13,376 nucleotides of DNA from Acidobacteriota bacterium. GTDB lineage: Bacteria; Acidobacteriota; Vicinamibacteria; Vicinamibacterales; UBA2999. Within the stretch, counting starts at the first letter, position 1, and every line of letters starts with the position of its first letter. Under the pieces are notes generated by a model. The model was not told the origin of the DNA and did no database searches. It saw nothing but the letters and a program-made list of their open reading frames with translations. Below are positions 1-8,511 of this stretch, one piece after another. The position numbers and the translations under genes were made by a program. The DNA lies in the NCBI GenBank assembly GCA_947478985.1, contig CANJYC010000023.1, forward strand, positions 1 to 13,376, given 5' to 3'.

Positions 1-32
1 ACCACCAGCAGAAGAGACTTCTTCGCGCTCAT
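1..32 (-). CDS. 5' end of an unidentified gene leaving the left edge
   Basis: On the minus strand an ATG at 32-30 opens a frame reading MSAKKSLLLV before the window ends. It starts 17 nt after the TAA of the dioxygenase gene (52-50) on the same strand, so it is probably the next gene of that transcript. An AGGTG (39-35) lies just before the ATG, a weak and close Shine-Dalgarno match. The basic start followed by hydrophobic residues could be a signal peptide or simply the first beta-strand of a cytosolic enzyme. Ten codons are too few to name the product. Confidence 0.5.
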   Translation of the reverse strand, partial: MSAKKSLLLV

Positions 33-49
33 CGCACCTATTACTCGTG

Positions 50-952
50 TTACTCGCCCAACACCTGACGCTGCAGCTGTGCCATCCCGGGCCTGATCAG
101 CCGACGGAACGGCAGCGTGTGCTGCGCCGATGTCGGCAGCATGAATGAATACGGGGTCTGGTATTGAATCATCGTCACCAGCCGCGCCGGCGCATCAGAG
201 GCCACTCGGGAACCGAAGTGAAAACAGCGGCTGGTATCCACTAAGGCCGTTGTGCCGGTCGGACCAAGAATGGGATGCTCGCCACTGGTGCCAACCGCAT
301 TGTGCACTTGCTCATCGGTGAGGCGGTTTCGATACCAGTAATTCGTCCGCCGCTGGACGGTGGTCGTGGTCGCGGCGTCGAGCACCGTCAGTGGACCAGA
401 CGCCGGATTGACATCGCTGCAGTAGATGAACACCTTGATCTGAGTGACGTCGTCTCCGTCGCAGTGATACAGCTGGCTGCTGGTAGGAACATCGTCGACA
501 GCGTCCGAGTGAAACACCTGCACGGACGTGAGAAACGGCACCGTGCCGAGATACCGCGACACGGTCGACAGCACGTCATCGCGCAGCGCGAAGGTGAGGA
601 TGGCGGAATCGAGTGAGAGCGTGGACGCCTCAAGCACATTCTGCAGAAAGCGCTTGCGGTTCTTGCCTCCCGGCGGCGCACTGGCGTCGAACAGCGAAAG
701 CGCCTGCTGGGCCTCGGCAACGATGCCGGCGGTTTCGGCGAACCTTCCGGGCGGAAGCACGAGAAAGCCATCGACCGCCGTAATGGCGAAGTCTGTCGCG
801 GGAAGCTGCCGCAGGGCGGCGCGGCGCTCGGCATCGAGAACATATCGTTCGATGCGCCTGGCGTGATGATAGATCCTGCGCACGCGCGGACCGCGCACGC
901 GAAATGCCTTCGCGAGCCTGGATGACCAGCCCGAACGCCGCTCTTCACGCAC
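50..952 (-). CDS. Phytanoyl-CoA dioxygenase (PhyH)-like Fe(II)/2-oxoglutarate-dependent oxygenase
   Basis: This is a putative non-haem iron oxygenase that would use O2 and 2-oxoglutarate to hydroxylate an unknown substrate. Numbering follows the longest frame, 317 residues from ATG 1003. The double-stranded beta-helix signature is visible: HCD at 180-182 supplies the proximal iron ligands His180 and Asp182, His262 in FHFGSR is the likely distal ligand, and Arg266 or Arg274 is a candidate 2-oxoglutarate binder. The length suits the PhyH family. I prefer the GTG at 952 (residue 18; 300 aa) because a perfect TATAAT (964-959) sits six bases upstream of it, inside the longer frame, and residues 1-17 look non-protein-like. 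The neighbours are the divergent wzt and the partial gene at 1-32. In this context a role in tailoring an exported glycan or lipid carrier is plausible, but that is inferred only from neighbourhood. Confidence 0.82.
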   Translation of the reverse strand: MREERRSGWSSRLAKAFRVRGPRVRRIYHHARRIERYVLDAERRAALRQLPATDFAITAVDGFLVLPPGRFAETAGIVAEAQQALSLFDASAPPGGKNRKRFLQNVLEASTLSLDSAILTFALRDDVLSTVSRYLGTVPFLTSVQVFHSDAVDDVPTSSQLYHCDGDDVTQIKVFIYCSDVNPASGPLTVLDAATTTTVQRRTNYWYRNRLTDEQVHNAVGTSGEHPILGPTGTTALVDTSRCFHFGSRVASDAPARLVTMIQYQTPYSFMLPTSAQHTLPFRRLIRPGMAQLQRQVLGE

Positions 953-958
953 AGTGCA

Positions 959-964
959 ATTATA
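959..964 (-). promoter_or_regulatory. -10 box of a probable leaderless promoter for the dioxygenase gene
   Basis: The minus strand reads TATAAT at 964-959, then TGCACT, then GTG at 952. The usual 6-7 nt distance from -10 to transcription start places the first base at the G of GTG, so the mRNA would be leaderless. No good -35 hexamer lies 16-18 bp upstream (980s region), and there is no TGn extended -10. The call rests on the -10 match and its spacing. Confidence 0.45.
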
Positions 965-1047
965 CGTGTCCGACCATCTCGAGCGATGCGGCCGACGACC
1001 CATCGAAACCCGACAGGGCGGTCTGATACGATGCGATTTGTGGTGTC

Positions 1048-2253
<1,206 letters not shown>

Positions 2254-2314
2254 CAACCCCGCTCATGGCGTGCGCTGCTCCGCGACCAGAAAGTCTACTT
2301 GAGCGAACCGCGCA

Positions 2315-3811
2315 CTACCTGGTGACACGTGACGGCCGTTTCTGGATCGCCTGCTTACCGCCGTCGGACGCACCCGCGCCGACGAATCCGCTCACAATCG
2401 GCCGAAGGAGTCGCCCCACCGTATGCCACGTGGCCGGCGGCCTGCTCGCCGTCACGAGCGCCTCGATGGCATCGGCCACACGTGGCGTGGCCGGCGTGTC
2501 CAGACCGAACGGACGGACGAACTGCTCGATGAATGGCGCCAGCGCCGCCGCCGACGACGGCGCAGCAAGTTCAGCGGCCAATTGGCTGTGATGCTCCTCG
2601 AAGGTCTTCGCGGTGCGCAGAAATCCAGGCGCCGTCAGGTGGGCGAAGTGCAGGGTCCCGCCTTGAGTTTCTGCAAATTCAGGTGCCAGCAACGTGAAGC
2701 TGGCGCGGCCCACGATCCCGGCTTCGATCATGCCCGTCGTGTTGATGCCCACGACCGCCGCCGCATGGTAGATCGAATCGAAATAGCCGGCCTTGGCATC
2801 GTCGAAGAGCGGCATCTCTCCGCCGCGAGGCCACACGGTGGCGCCGCCCAGTGACGACAGATCCACGTCGGCCCACGGCTGCGCATGCCCGGGATGCGGC
2901 CGGACGAGCACGCCGACATTTCTGAGGGAGGCGATCGGGGATTCGCGCAGCCGGCGGAGCCAGTCGCGCACAAACGCGACCTCCTCCCGCGCAATGAACA
3001 TTGATGAACACAAGTAGAGGATGAAGGGACGGTCGGCGTTGATGCCGGTCCTCGCACAGAACTCCGCTCGCGTACTGCCTGGCCGTCGATCGAACCAGTC
3101 GTCAAAAAGCTGCGCGCCGGTCACGTCGACACGACCTGCGGGCATGCCGTGGAACCGACCGGCCTCCCGCTTCTGCGCCTCGTTCCAGACGATCGCTCTA
3201 TCCGGCTGCACGGCGATCGTCCCCTTATTGGTTAGGTTGTCCCAACTCGCCACCGCCATCGCAACCGGAATGCCGAGGTGGCGCGCCGTCTTGACGTAGT
3301 CAACCTGGTAGGAGACGAAATCGATCAGTGGCGTCACGACGATGACGTCTGGGGCCAGACGAGCCACTGCCGCGTCAATCGTCGGATCGGTTGGAATCGC
3401 CTCCTCCACCAACCGTGCCAGACCGGATATCGCGGCCGCCATCGGCCAGCTTCTGGGGAGCCTGCGCGCCGCGAGGCCCGGGGACAGTTTGGCGAGGTGA
3501 GCCTGCGCCCGATTTGCGAGTGCGGTTGCCCCGCGCAGTTCCGGATGCCGATATCGCAAGGCGTTTCGCAGGGCCCGGACCTTCCCGGCCAGCGTCGTCC
3601 AGCGGTCGGACCGCTTGGGGAGATCCTCGACGCGGATACGGGGATGTGTGAGGGACAACTCCGCCAGGTAACCTGGGGTATCGACGGCCATGTGCCGTTC
3701 GGGGCCACGCGAGCCGACGACCACCTCATGGCCACGCGATGCGAGCATCCGCACGGTCGATGCGTAGTTACGCATGTATCCGTGGTTGCGCATCACGAAC
3801 AGGACCCGCAT
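2315..3811 (-). CDS. GT-B-like putative glycosyltransferase, SWDNL family (copy 1)
   Basis: This 498-residue protein has a probable GT-B fold of two Rossmann-like halves. The N-terminus (MRVLFVMRNHGYMRNY) is the first beta-strand and loop of the acceptor domain. SWDNLTNKG (189-197) is followed by the TGAQLFDDWF segment (231-240). The C-terminal donor-domain-like part has RPHPG (304-308), GINTTGMIEAG (355-365) and LHFAHLT (387-393). The RPHP and NTT...EA elements resemble those in CDP-glycerol transferase-like and 2-epimerase-like GT-B proteins. The donor and acceptor are unknown. It is a paralogue of the products at 3894-5348 and of the first half of 6274-8481, with motifs at nearly the same residue numbers. 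There is no signal peptide or membrane helix. It is a single gene, convergent with wzt and divergent from copy 2. A glycosyltransferase role is inferred from fold-like motifs and context. Confidence 0.72.
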   Translation of the reverse strand: MRVLFVMRNHGYMRNYASTVRMLASRGHEVVVGSRGPERHMAVDTPGYLAELSLTHPRIRVEDLPKRSDRWTTLAGKVRALRNALRYRHPELRGATALANRAQAHLAKLSPGLAARRLPRSWPMAAAISGLARLVEEAIPTDPTIDAAVARLAPDVIVVTPLIDFVSYQVDYVKTARHLGIPVAMAVASWDNLTNKGTIAVQPDRAIVWNEAQKREAGRFHGMPAGRVDVTGAQLFDDWFDRRPGSTRAEFCARTGINADRPFILYLCSSMFIAREEVAFVRDWLRRLRESPIASLRNVGVLVRPHPGHAQPWADVDLSSLGGATVWPRGGEMPLFDDAKAGYFDSIYHAAAVVGINTTGMIEAGIVGRASFTLLAPEFAETQGGTLHFAHLTAPGFLRTAKTFEEHHSQLAAELAAPSSAAALAPFIEQFVRPFGLDTPATPRVADAIEALVTASRPPATWHTVGRLLRPIVSGFVGAGASDGGKQAIQKRPSRVTR

Positions 3812-3820
3812 GTTCCCGCA

Positions 3821-3850
3821 ATTGTACAGGACGGCACCGGGACGATATAA
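3821..3850 (-). promoter_or_regulatory. Candidate promoter for the 2315-3811 gene
   Basis: The minus strand has TACAAT at 3826-3821, nine bases before the ATG at 3811. Transcription would begin two or three bases before the start codon, so the message would be nearly leaderless. The best -35 candidate, TTATAT (3850-3845), is poor. This -10 coincides with the -35 of the opposite promoter at 3822-3851. Confidence 0.35.
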
Positions 3851-3851
3851 T
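3822..3851 (+). promoter_or_regulatory. Sigma70-like promoter for the 3894-8481 operon
   Basis: TTGTAC (3822-3827; four of six consensus positions) is separated by 18 bp from a perfect TATAAT (3846-3851). Transcription would start near 3858, giving a leader of about 36 nt before the ATG at 3894. No Shine-Dalgarno is visible in that leader. The element overlaps almost completely with the weaker divergent promoter for the 2315-3811 gene. Confidence 0.55.
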
Positions 3852-3893
3852 TCCCGGACGCCTCACGTCTCTGACGCCCCGCGCCACGACTGA

Positions 3894-5348
3894 ATGCACC
3901 CGACCACCGGCCGAATCCTGATTGCGCTGTCCGAGCCCGGCTACTTCCGCCTGTACGGGTCCACGATCACCGAGTTGGCACGTCGTGGATGGGAAGTCGA
4001 CCTCGTATTCGACAACCCGGATCGGCGCGGGCCTGGCAGCGCCACCCCCGCTGATGCGCCACCAGGCGTGCGATCCATTGGTGCACTTCCGGATCCGGAT
4101 CTCTCACGCTCCGCATCACGGCGAATCGGCCTCGATTACCTTCGGTACCTGGAGCCGGACTTCGCGGACGCAGAGTACCTTCGGCGCCGCGCCGCGGACA
4201 GGCTTCCCTCGTCGCTCAGCTGGCTTACGCGCATCAAGCGACTGCCGCGATGGGTCGTCTCCTGGGCCATCGCCATCGCGCGCGGAATTGATCGGATCAC
4301 GCCTGTCGCGCAGGCCATGGCCGACCTCATCAGAGAGGTCCGCCCGGCGGTCATCCTCGTGAGCCCCATGGTGATCATCGGCAAGTCTGGCTTGCGCCAG
4401 ACAGAGCTCGTCCGGGCCGCGCGAGCTGTCGGCGTGCCGGTTATCGTCGGCGTCGCCAGCTGGGATCACCTGACGAGCAAGGGACTGATCCGCATCGTAC
4501 CGGACGCCGTCACGGTCTGGAACGAGCCACAGGCTCTGGAGGCGGTGAGACTTCATCGCATTCCACGCTCGCGCATCATCGTGACTGGTGCACAGTCGCT
4601 CGACCACTGGTTCGAGCCGACGTCGCCTGCGGAGGAGCGAGCCTTCAGACAGACGTTGGGGATCGCTGAGGGCCAACCCGTCATCCTCATCGTGGGGTCG
4701 TCGGCCAACATCGCTCCAGGGGATTCGGAAGTGGCCTTCGTCCGCCGCTGGCTGGCAGCCCGGCAGGTCTCCGCCTCACCGGCGGTGCGCCAGGCGTTTG
4801 TCCTGTTCCGGCCACACCCGGGCAACACGGCGCCGTGGCTAGAAGTGGATCTAGGGGAACCGGGGGCGGTGATCTTTCCTGCCGCCTACTCAGGCATGCC
4901 ACTCTCTACTGAAGAGATCCGTACGTTCCGTTATTCCCTGGCGACAAGCACAGCAGTCGTCGGCATCAATACCACCGCCATGATTGAGGCCGCCATCTTC
5001 AAGAAGCCTGTGTTCACCGTTCGCGATGCGGCGTTCGATCACAGCCAGACGCAGACGCTGCACTTCGGCCATCTCGCCGGCGAGCAAGGCATCACGTCCA
5101 CCGCACAGACCCTGCCGGAACACTTTGCACAACTGGATCGCGCGTTCGCGAGTGAAGATTCGGGTGCGGCGGCCGAACGTTTCGTCGAACGATTCGTACG
5201 CCCGCTCGGGCTGGGCACATCGGCGACGGCTCAACTCTGCGATGTCATTGCCTCGGTTGCGAACCGCTCGGCAACGTCTTCCGCCGCTGCAATGGGCGCT
5301 CCCACCCCTGAGGGGCGCGCATCCAGAACCATGGGAGGACAACCGTGA
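3894..5348 (+). CDS. GT-B-like putative glycosyltransferase, SWDNL family (copy 2)
   Basis: This 484-residue protein is the second member of the family seen at 2315-3811. SWDHLTSKG lies at 189-197, TGAQSLDHWF at 231-240, RPHPG at 306-310, GINTTAMIEA at 357-366 and LHFGHL at 389-394. The spacing is almost the same as in copy 1, but the intervening sequence is well diverged (compare residues 40-150), so this is not a recent duplication. It is probably cytoplasmic and adds a sugar or related unit to a glycan, with unknown donor. It is the first gene of a three-gene operon. Its TGA overlaps the GTG of the methyltransferase by four bases (GTGA). The ATG at 3894 fits the first beta-strand (GRILIALSEPGYFR), although no ribosome-binding site precedes it. 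Confidence 0.72.
   Translation: MHPTTGRILIALSEPGYFRLYGSTITELARRGWEVDLVFDNPDRRGPGSATPADAPPGVRSIGALPDPDLSRSASRRIGLDYLRYLEPDFADAEYLRRRAADRLPSSLSWLTRIKRLPRWVVSWAIAIARGIDRITPVAQAMADLIREVRPAVILVSPMVIIGKSGLRQTELVRAARAVGVPVIVGVASWDHLTSKGLIRIVPDAVTVWNEPQALEAVRLHRIPRSRIIVTGAQSLDHWFEPTSPAEERAFRQTLGIAEGQPVILIVGSSANIAPGDSEVAFVRRWLAARQVSASPAVRQAFVLFRPHPGNTAPWLEVDLGEPGAVIFPAAYSGMPLSTEEIRTFRYSLATSTAVVGINTTAMIEAAIFKKPVFTVRDAAFDHSQTQTLHFGHLAGEQGITSTAQTLPEHFAQLDRAFASEDSGAAAERFVERFVRPLGLGTSATAQLCDVIASVANRSATSSAAAMGAPTPEGRASRTMGGQP
5333..5339 (+). promoter_or_regulatory. Strong Shine-Dalgarno for the 5345 GTG start
   Basis: GGGAGGA lies five bases before GTG 5345. It fixes this non-ATG start inside the end of the preceding gene. 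It is the only strong Shine-Dalgarno I see in the window, where most other starts appear leaderless or weakly coupled. Confidence 0.65.
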
Positions 5349-6274
5349 GCGCGAGCACCGTCACGTCGCACATTCCTGGCATCAACGACGAGGCTCTCGC
5401 AAGAGCCTTCGAACCGTACGTGCTCGAGTCATTCGATCTGCAGGATCCGCGATGGGTCGCACGCGTCGCACACGTGGCCGGCAAGATGTCCCGGCCGCCC
5501 AAGCCGGCGCACAAGGGGCTCACCAGCGACGGCATCCGCAACGTCGAGACGGTCGGGGACCTCTACCGTGAACTCTGGTCAGATGTAAACCTTGCGGACC
5601 AGCTGCAGAGCACGCGATCGCTCTGGTTCGAATGGTGCGGACGCGGCGTGCGGGCGCGGGCCATTGGCTACAAACGCGTGGTGCATCTGTACCTCGCTCA
5701 GGCAATCGAGTGGCTGAAACCGGAGTCGGTCATCGAAGTGGGATTCGGGTGGGGCGTCAACCTGCTGACTCTGGCCGTACAGCTGCCGCAGGTGCGGTTC
5801 GGCGGTATCGAGCTGACGGATTCCGGAGTGCAGACGGCTCGAAGACTGGCGGCCGACGGCACGACTCCAGACTTACTGATGGATTTCGCACTGGACGGCG
5901 TGCACGACGCCTCAGCGCTGAATCGACTGGACCTGAGGCAAGGAAGCGCCGATGCTATTCCTCTGCCTGACAAGTCCGTCGACATGGTATTCACAGTCCT
6001 CGCCCTCGAGCAGATGGACCGTATACGGGAGTCCACGCTTCGTGAACTTGCACGTGTCGCGCGCCGGCATGTGGTGATGATCGAGCCGTTTCGCGAGTGG
6101 AACGCCGACGGCCCTCGACGTGAATTCATCCGCCGCTACGACTACTGGTCCGCCGCGATCGCAGACTTGCCGGCGTTCGGACTCGTGCCGGTGGCTGCAA
6201 CGACCGCCCTGCCTCAGAAACTCACGTTCCATGCCGGCATGGTTATCGCCGAGGTCGCCGCCGGTCGCCGCTGA
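5345..6274 (+). CDS. Class I SAM-dependent methyltransferase
   Basis: This 309-residue protein has the Rossmann methyltransferase core. Motif I is EVGFGWGVN (131-139), the acidic end of beta2 is Glu156 (GGIELTDSG), beta4 is in the SVDMVFTVLALEQM segment (211-224), and beta5 is HVVMIEPF (242-249). About 115 residues before the core form a helical region that could bind the acceptor. It would transfer a methyl group from S-adenosylmethionine to an unknown substrate, most likely a sugar of the exported glycan given its place between two putative glycosyltransferases. The GTG start is supported by the Shine-Dalgarno at 5333-5339 and a 4-bp overlap with the upstream gene. The TGATG at 6272-6276 couples it to the fusion gene downstream. 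Confidence 0.82.
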   Translation: MSASTVTSHIPGINDEALARAFEPYVLESFDLQDPRWVARVAHVAGKMSRPPKPAHKGLTSDGIRNVETVGDLYRELWSDVNLADQLQSTRSLWFEWCGRGVRARAIGYKRVVHLYLAQAIEWLKPESVIEVGFGWGVNLLTLAVQLPQVRFGGIELTDSGVQTARRLAADGTTPDLLMDFALDGVHDASALNRLDLRQGSADAIPLPDKSVDMVFTVLALEQMDRIRESTLRELARVARRHVVMIEPFREWNADGPRREFIRRYDYWSAAIADLPAFGLVPVAATTALPQKLTFHAGMVIAEVAAGRR

Positions 6275-8481
6275 TGCGCTTTCTCCTCGTCGTCAAGCAG
6301 CAGCGCAATGTCGACGCCTTTATCGAGGCGTTACGCCTGCTGGCCGGACGCGGGCATTCGGTCACGCTGGCGGTGCAGGATGCCGACGATCGCCGGAACG
6401 ATCGACTCTCTTCCGCGATTGACGCGGCCGGCATCGCCGTCGTGCGATGCCCGGCGGTGCGCACCGACACGTGGAAGGATGTCGCCACGCTGCTGCGCCG
6501 CCTCCGCGACTGCCTGCAGTACCTCCGTCCGGAAATGCGACAGGCCGTGAAGCTGCGCGCGAGGGCGTTCGACCGGCTCCGTCAGGACCTGATGTTCGAC
6601 GCCGAGACGCACACAGCCGTGGCCGGCCTCCTGGCCATTCCCTCTGAGCAGACGCGCCGCCTCGATGCCGCGTTAGCGCTTGCCGAGCAGGCGCTGCCGA
6701 CCGATCCCTTGTTCGACGAGTTCCTGGCCACGCATGCACCAGACGTGCTGCTGGTGTCGCCGCTGGTGCACTTTGGCCCCGCACAGGCCGACCTGGTCGC
6801 CAGCGCGCGAAGAGCGGGCATCCCGGCCTGGATGCTGCTCTACAGCTGGGACAACCTGAGCACCAAGGGCGCGATTCACCGCTGGCCGGACCGCATGGTG
6901 GTCTGGAACGATCGGCAGCGTGCGGAGGCCGGAACGCTGCACGGCTTCCCTGCCGAACGCGTCACCGTCGTTGGAGCGCCGCGGTTCGATGCATTCTTCG
7001 CGCTGCGGCCCGCGATGAGCGGCGTCGAGTTCCACGAACCGCTCGGGCTGGATCCGACGAAGCCGACACTCCTGTATGTGTGTTCTTCGCGACTGGTGTC
7101 CGAAGAGGAATTGCCGTTCATCACGCGCTGGATTCGCGCACTGCGGCTCTCCGCGTCACAGTCGGTCCGCGACTGCAACATCATCGTGCGGCCACACCCG
7201 GACATCGCCCTGCTGCCTGATGGAACATCGATGCTGCGCCATGAGTGGCCGGCCGCCCCTGGTCTGCGCGCGCGGATCGCCCGGCCATTCGATGACGGGC
7301 GCGCAATCGTGCTGATGACCCCGCACGAGACGCCCCTTGGTCTCTTCGAGTCGATCACGCACAGCGTCGCCGTTGTAGGCCTCAACACCACGGCCGAGCT
7401 CGAGGCCGGAATCGTGGGACGGCCGGTATTCACCATCCTGGCCGACGCGCATGATGCCGATGGGCAAAGCAGCACCATGCACTTCCACTACCTCACCACG
7501 GCTGCGGGTGGCTTCGTCTCATCCGCAGCGGGCTTCGAGGAGCATGTCGCGCAGCTTGAGGCCATGCTCCGGAAGGGACCCGATCCAGCGCCCATCCGGG
7601 CCTTCATTCAGTCGTTTCTGCGCCCGCACGGCGTCGAACGCCCGGTTGCGCCAATCCTGGCGGATATTCTCGAGCGCGGCGCCAGCGCCACGCCGGTGGC
7701 CAACGCCATGCCCGGGTCTGCGGCCACGGTGGCGATTGAGAGTGCCGAGGCCGCGCGCTCAGGCACCAGACGGCCGGTCCTGCCTTTGACGTATGCCATT
7801 ACACCGCCGCTATGCGTGTACGCCACTCGCACAACGGAGCGGATGGCGGACGGCGGCACCCTGGCAGTCGACCCGACGGTCGCGGAGTGGATCGAGCGCG
7901 AAATCGGGCTGGGCGAAGTGCTGTACGACATCGGCGCCGGCGTCGGCGAGTACACGCTCATCGCCGCCAAGCGCCGGGGCGCGGTCGTGCTGGCGTTTGA
8001 ACCGGGGTACGCCGCGCACGGCGACCTGTGCGAGAACCTGCTGCTGAATGGCTGCGAGGCGTCTGTTGTCCCGATCCCGCTGGCCCTGGCGGGACGCGAT
8101 GGACTCGCGGAGCTCAAGTACCTCCACGGCCAGCCTGGCGAAACTGGTTCCGTGGTGCGCGACGACATCGACTGGCGCGTGAAACACCGAGGGCCGAACA
8201 AGCCATACCTGCAGCCCGCACTGCTCGTCCGCCTCGATACGCTCATGGCACGACAGGGGCTGCCGTCTCCGCATCACGTCCTGATCGCGCCGCATGTCGC
8301 GGCCGTGACGGTCCTCGCAGGCGCCACTGCCACATTGCGCCTGCCCTCGCTGAAGTCTATCTGTGTGTCGGCGACACATGACAACACGGCGGCGGTGCAG
8401 GCATCGCTGCAGCCGCTGGGCTGGATTCAGGCCACGCAGACACCGACGCCTCTCGGCACCGTCTCCATCTATCGCCGCTAG
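6274..8481 (+). CDS. Fusion: SWDNL-family putative glycosyltransferase (copy 3) plus degenerate FkbM-like methyltransferase domain
   Basis: This is a 735-residue two-domain protein. Residues 1 to ~465 are a third paralogue of the 2315-3811 and 3894-5348 products: SWDNLSTKG (191-199), RPHPD (306-310), GLNTTAELEA (369-378), MHFHYLT (402-408). A low-complexity Ala/Pro linker (~470-500) leads to an FkbM-like fold (~505-735) with motif I DIGAGVGEY (552-560), acidic Glu576 and LDTLMA (654-659). The usual FkbM IDV(D/E)GxE segment is replaced by IAPHVAAV (671-678), so every acidic residue of that motif is gone. SAM may still bind, but catalysis as in FkbM O-methyltransferases is doubtful. The reading frame is intact across the region, so this is divergence rather than a visible frameshift. 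It is the last gene of the plus-strand operon, coupled by a 1-bp TGATG overlap, and it converges on the wzm operon. Confidence 0.75.
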   Translation: MRFLLVVKQQRNVDAFIEALRLLAGRGHSVTLAVQDADDRRNDRLSSAIDAAGIAVVRCPAVRTDTWKDVATLLRRLRDCLQYLRPEMRQAVKLRARAFDRLRQDLMFDAETHTAVAGLLAIPSEQTRRLDAALALAEQALPTDPLFDEFLATHAPDVLLVSPLVHFGPAQADLVASARRAGIPAWMLLYSWDNLSTKGAIHRWPDRMVVWNDRQRAEAGTLHGFPAERVTVVGAPRFDAFFALRPAMSGVEFHEPLGLDPTKPTLLYVCSSRLVSEEELPFITRWIRALRLSASQSVRDCNIIVRPHPDIALLPDGTSMLRHEWPAAPGLRARIARPFDDGRAIVLMTPHETPLGLFESITHSVAVVGLNTTAELEAGIVGRPVFTILADAHDADGQSSTMHFHYLTTAAGGFVSSAAGFEEHVAQLEAMLRKGPDPAPIRAFIQSFLRPHGVERPVAPILADILERGASATPVANAMPGSAATVAIESAEAARSGTRRPVLPLTYAITPPLCVYATRTTERMADGGTLAVDPTVAEWIEREIGLGEVLYDIGAGVGEYTLIAAKRRGAVVLAFEPGYAAHGDLCENLLLNGCEASVVPIPLALAGRDGLAELKYLHGQPGETGSVVRDDIDWRVKHRGPNKPYLQPALLVRLDTLMARQGLPSPHHVLIAPHVAAVTVLAGATATLRLPSLKSICVSATHDNTAAVQASLQPLGWIQATQTPTPLGTVSIYRR

Positions 8482-8486
8482 CCTTC

Positions 8487-8500
8487 GTCCCTGGCGGGAC
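8487..8500. terminator. Small hairpin between convergent genes
   Basis: GTCCC (8487-8491), TGGC loop, GGGAC (8496-8500) form a perfect 5-bp stem in the 30-bp gap between the stops of the fusion gene (8481) and wzm (8512). There is no T-tract on either strand, so any terminator role, perhaps bidirectional, is uncertain. Confidence 0.25.
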
Positions 8501-8511
8501 TGCAGCGGCCG

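Noticed and set aside
388..948. 186-residue minus-strand frame inside the dioxygenase gene
   Set aside because: Ser/Arg/Cys-rich out-of-frame reading of the oxygenase gene with no domain signature.
2254..2314. Terminator between the convergent wzt and 2315-3811 genes
   Set aside because: I found no convincing stem-loop and no T-tract in these 61 bases.
7608..8246. 212-residue minus-strand frame opposite the FkbM-like domain
   Set aside because: Low-complexity Ser/Arg/Ala composition without motifs; the plus-strand frame carries the SAM loop and the linker.
8281..8305. Possible frameshift explaining the lost FkbM acidic motif
   Set aside because: The domain remains in frame and recognisable on both sides (LDTLMA before, VLAGA and the last strand after), so substitution is more likely than a frameshift.
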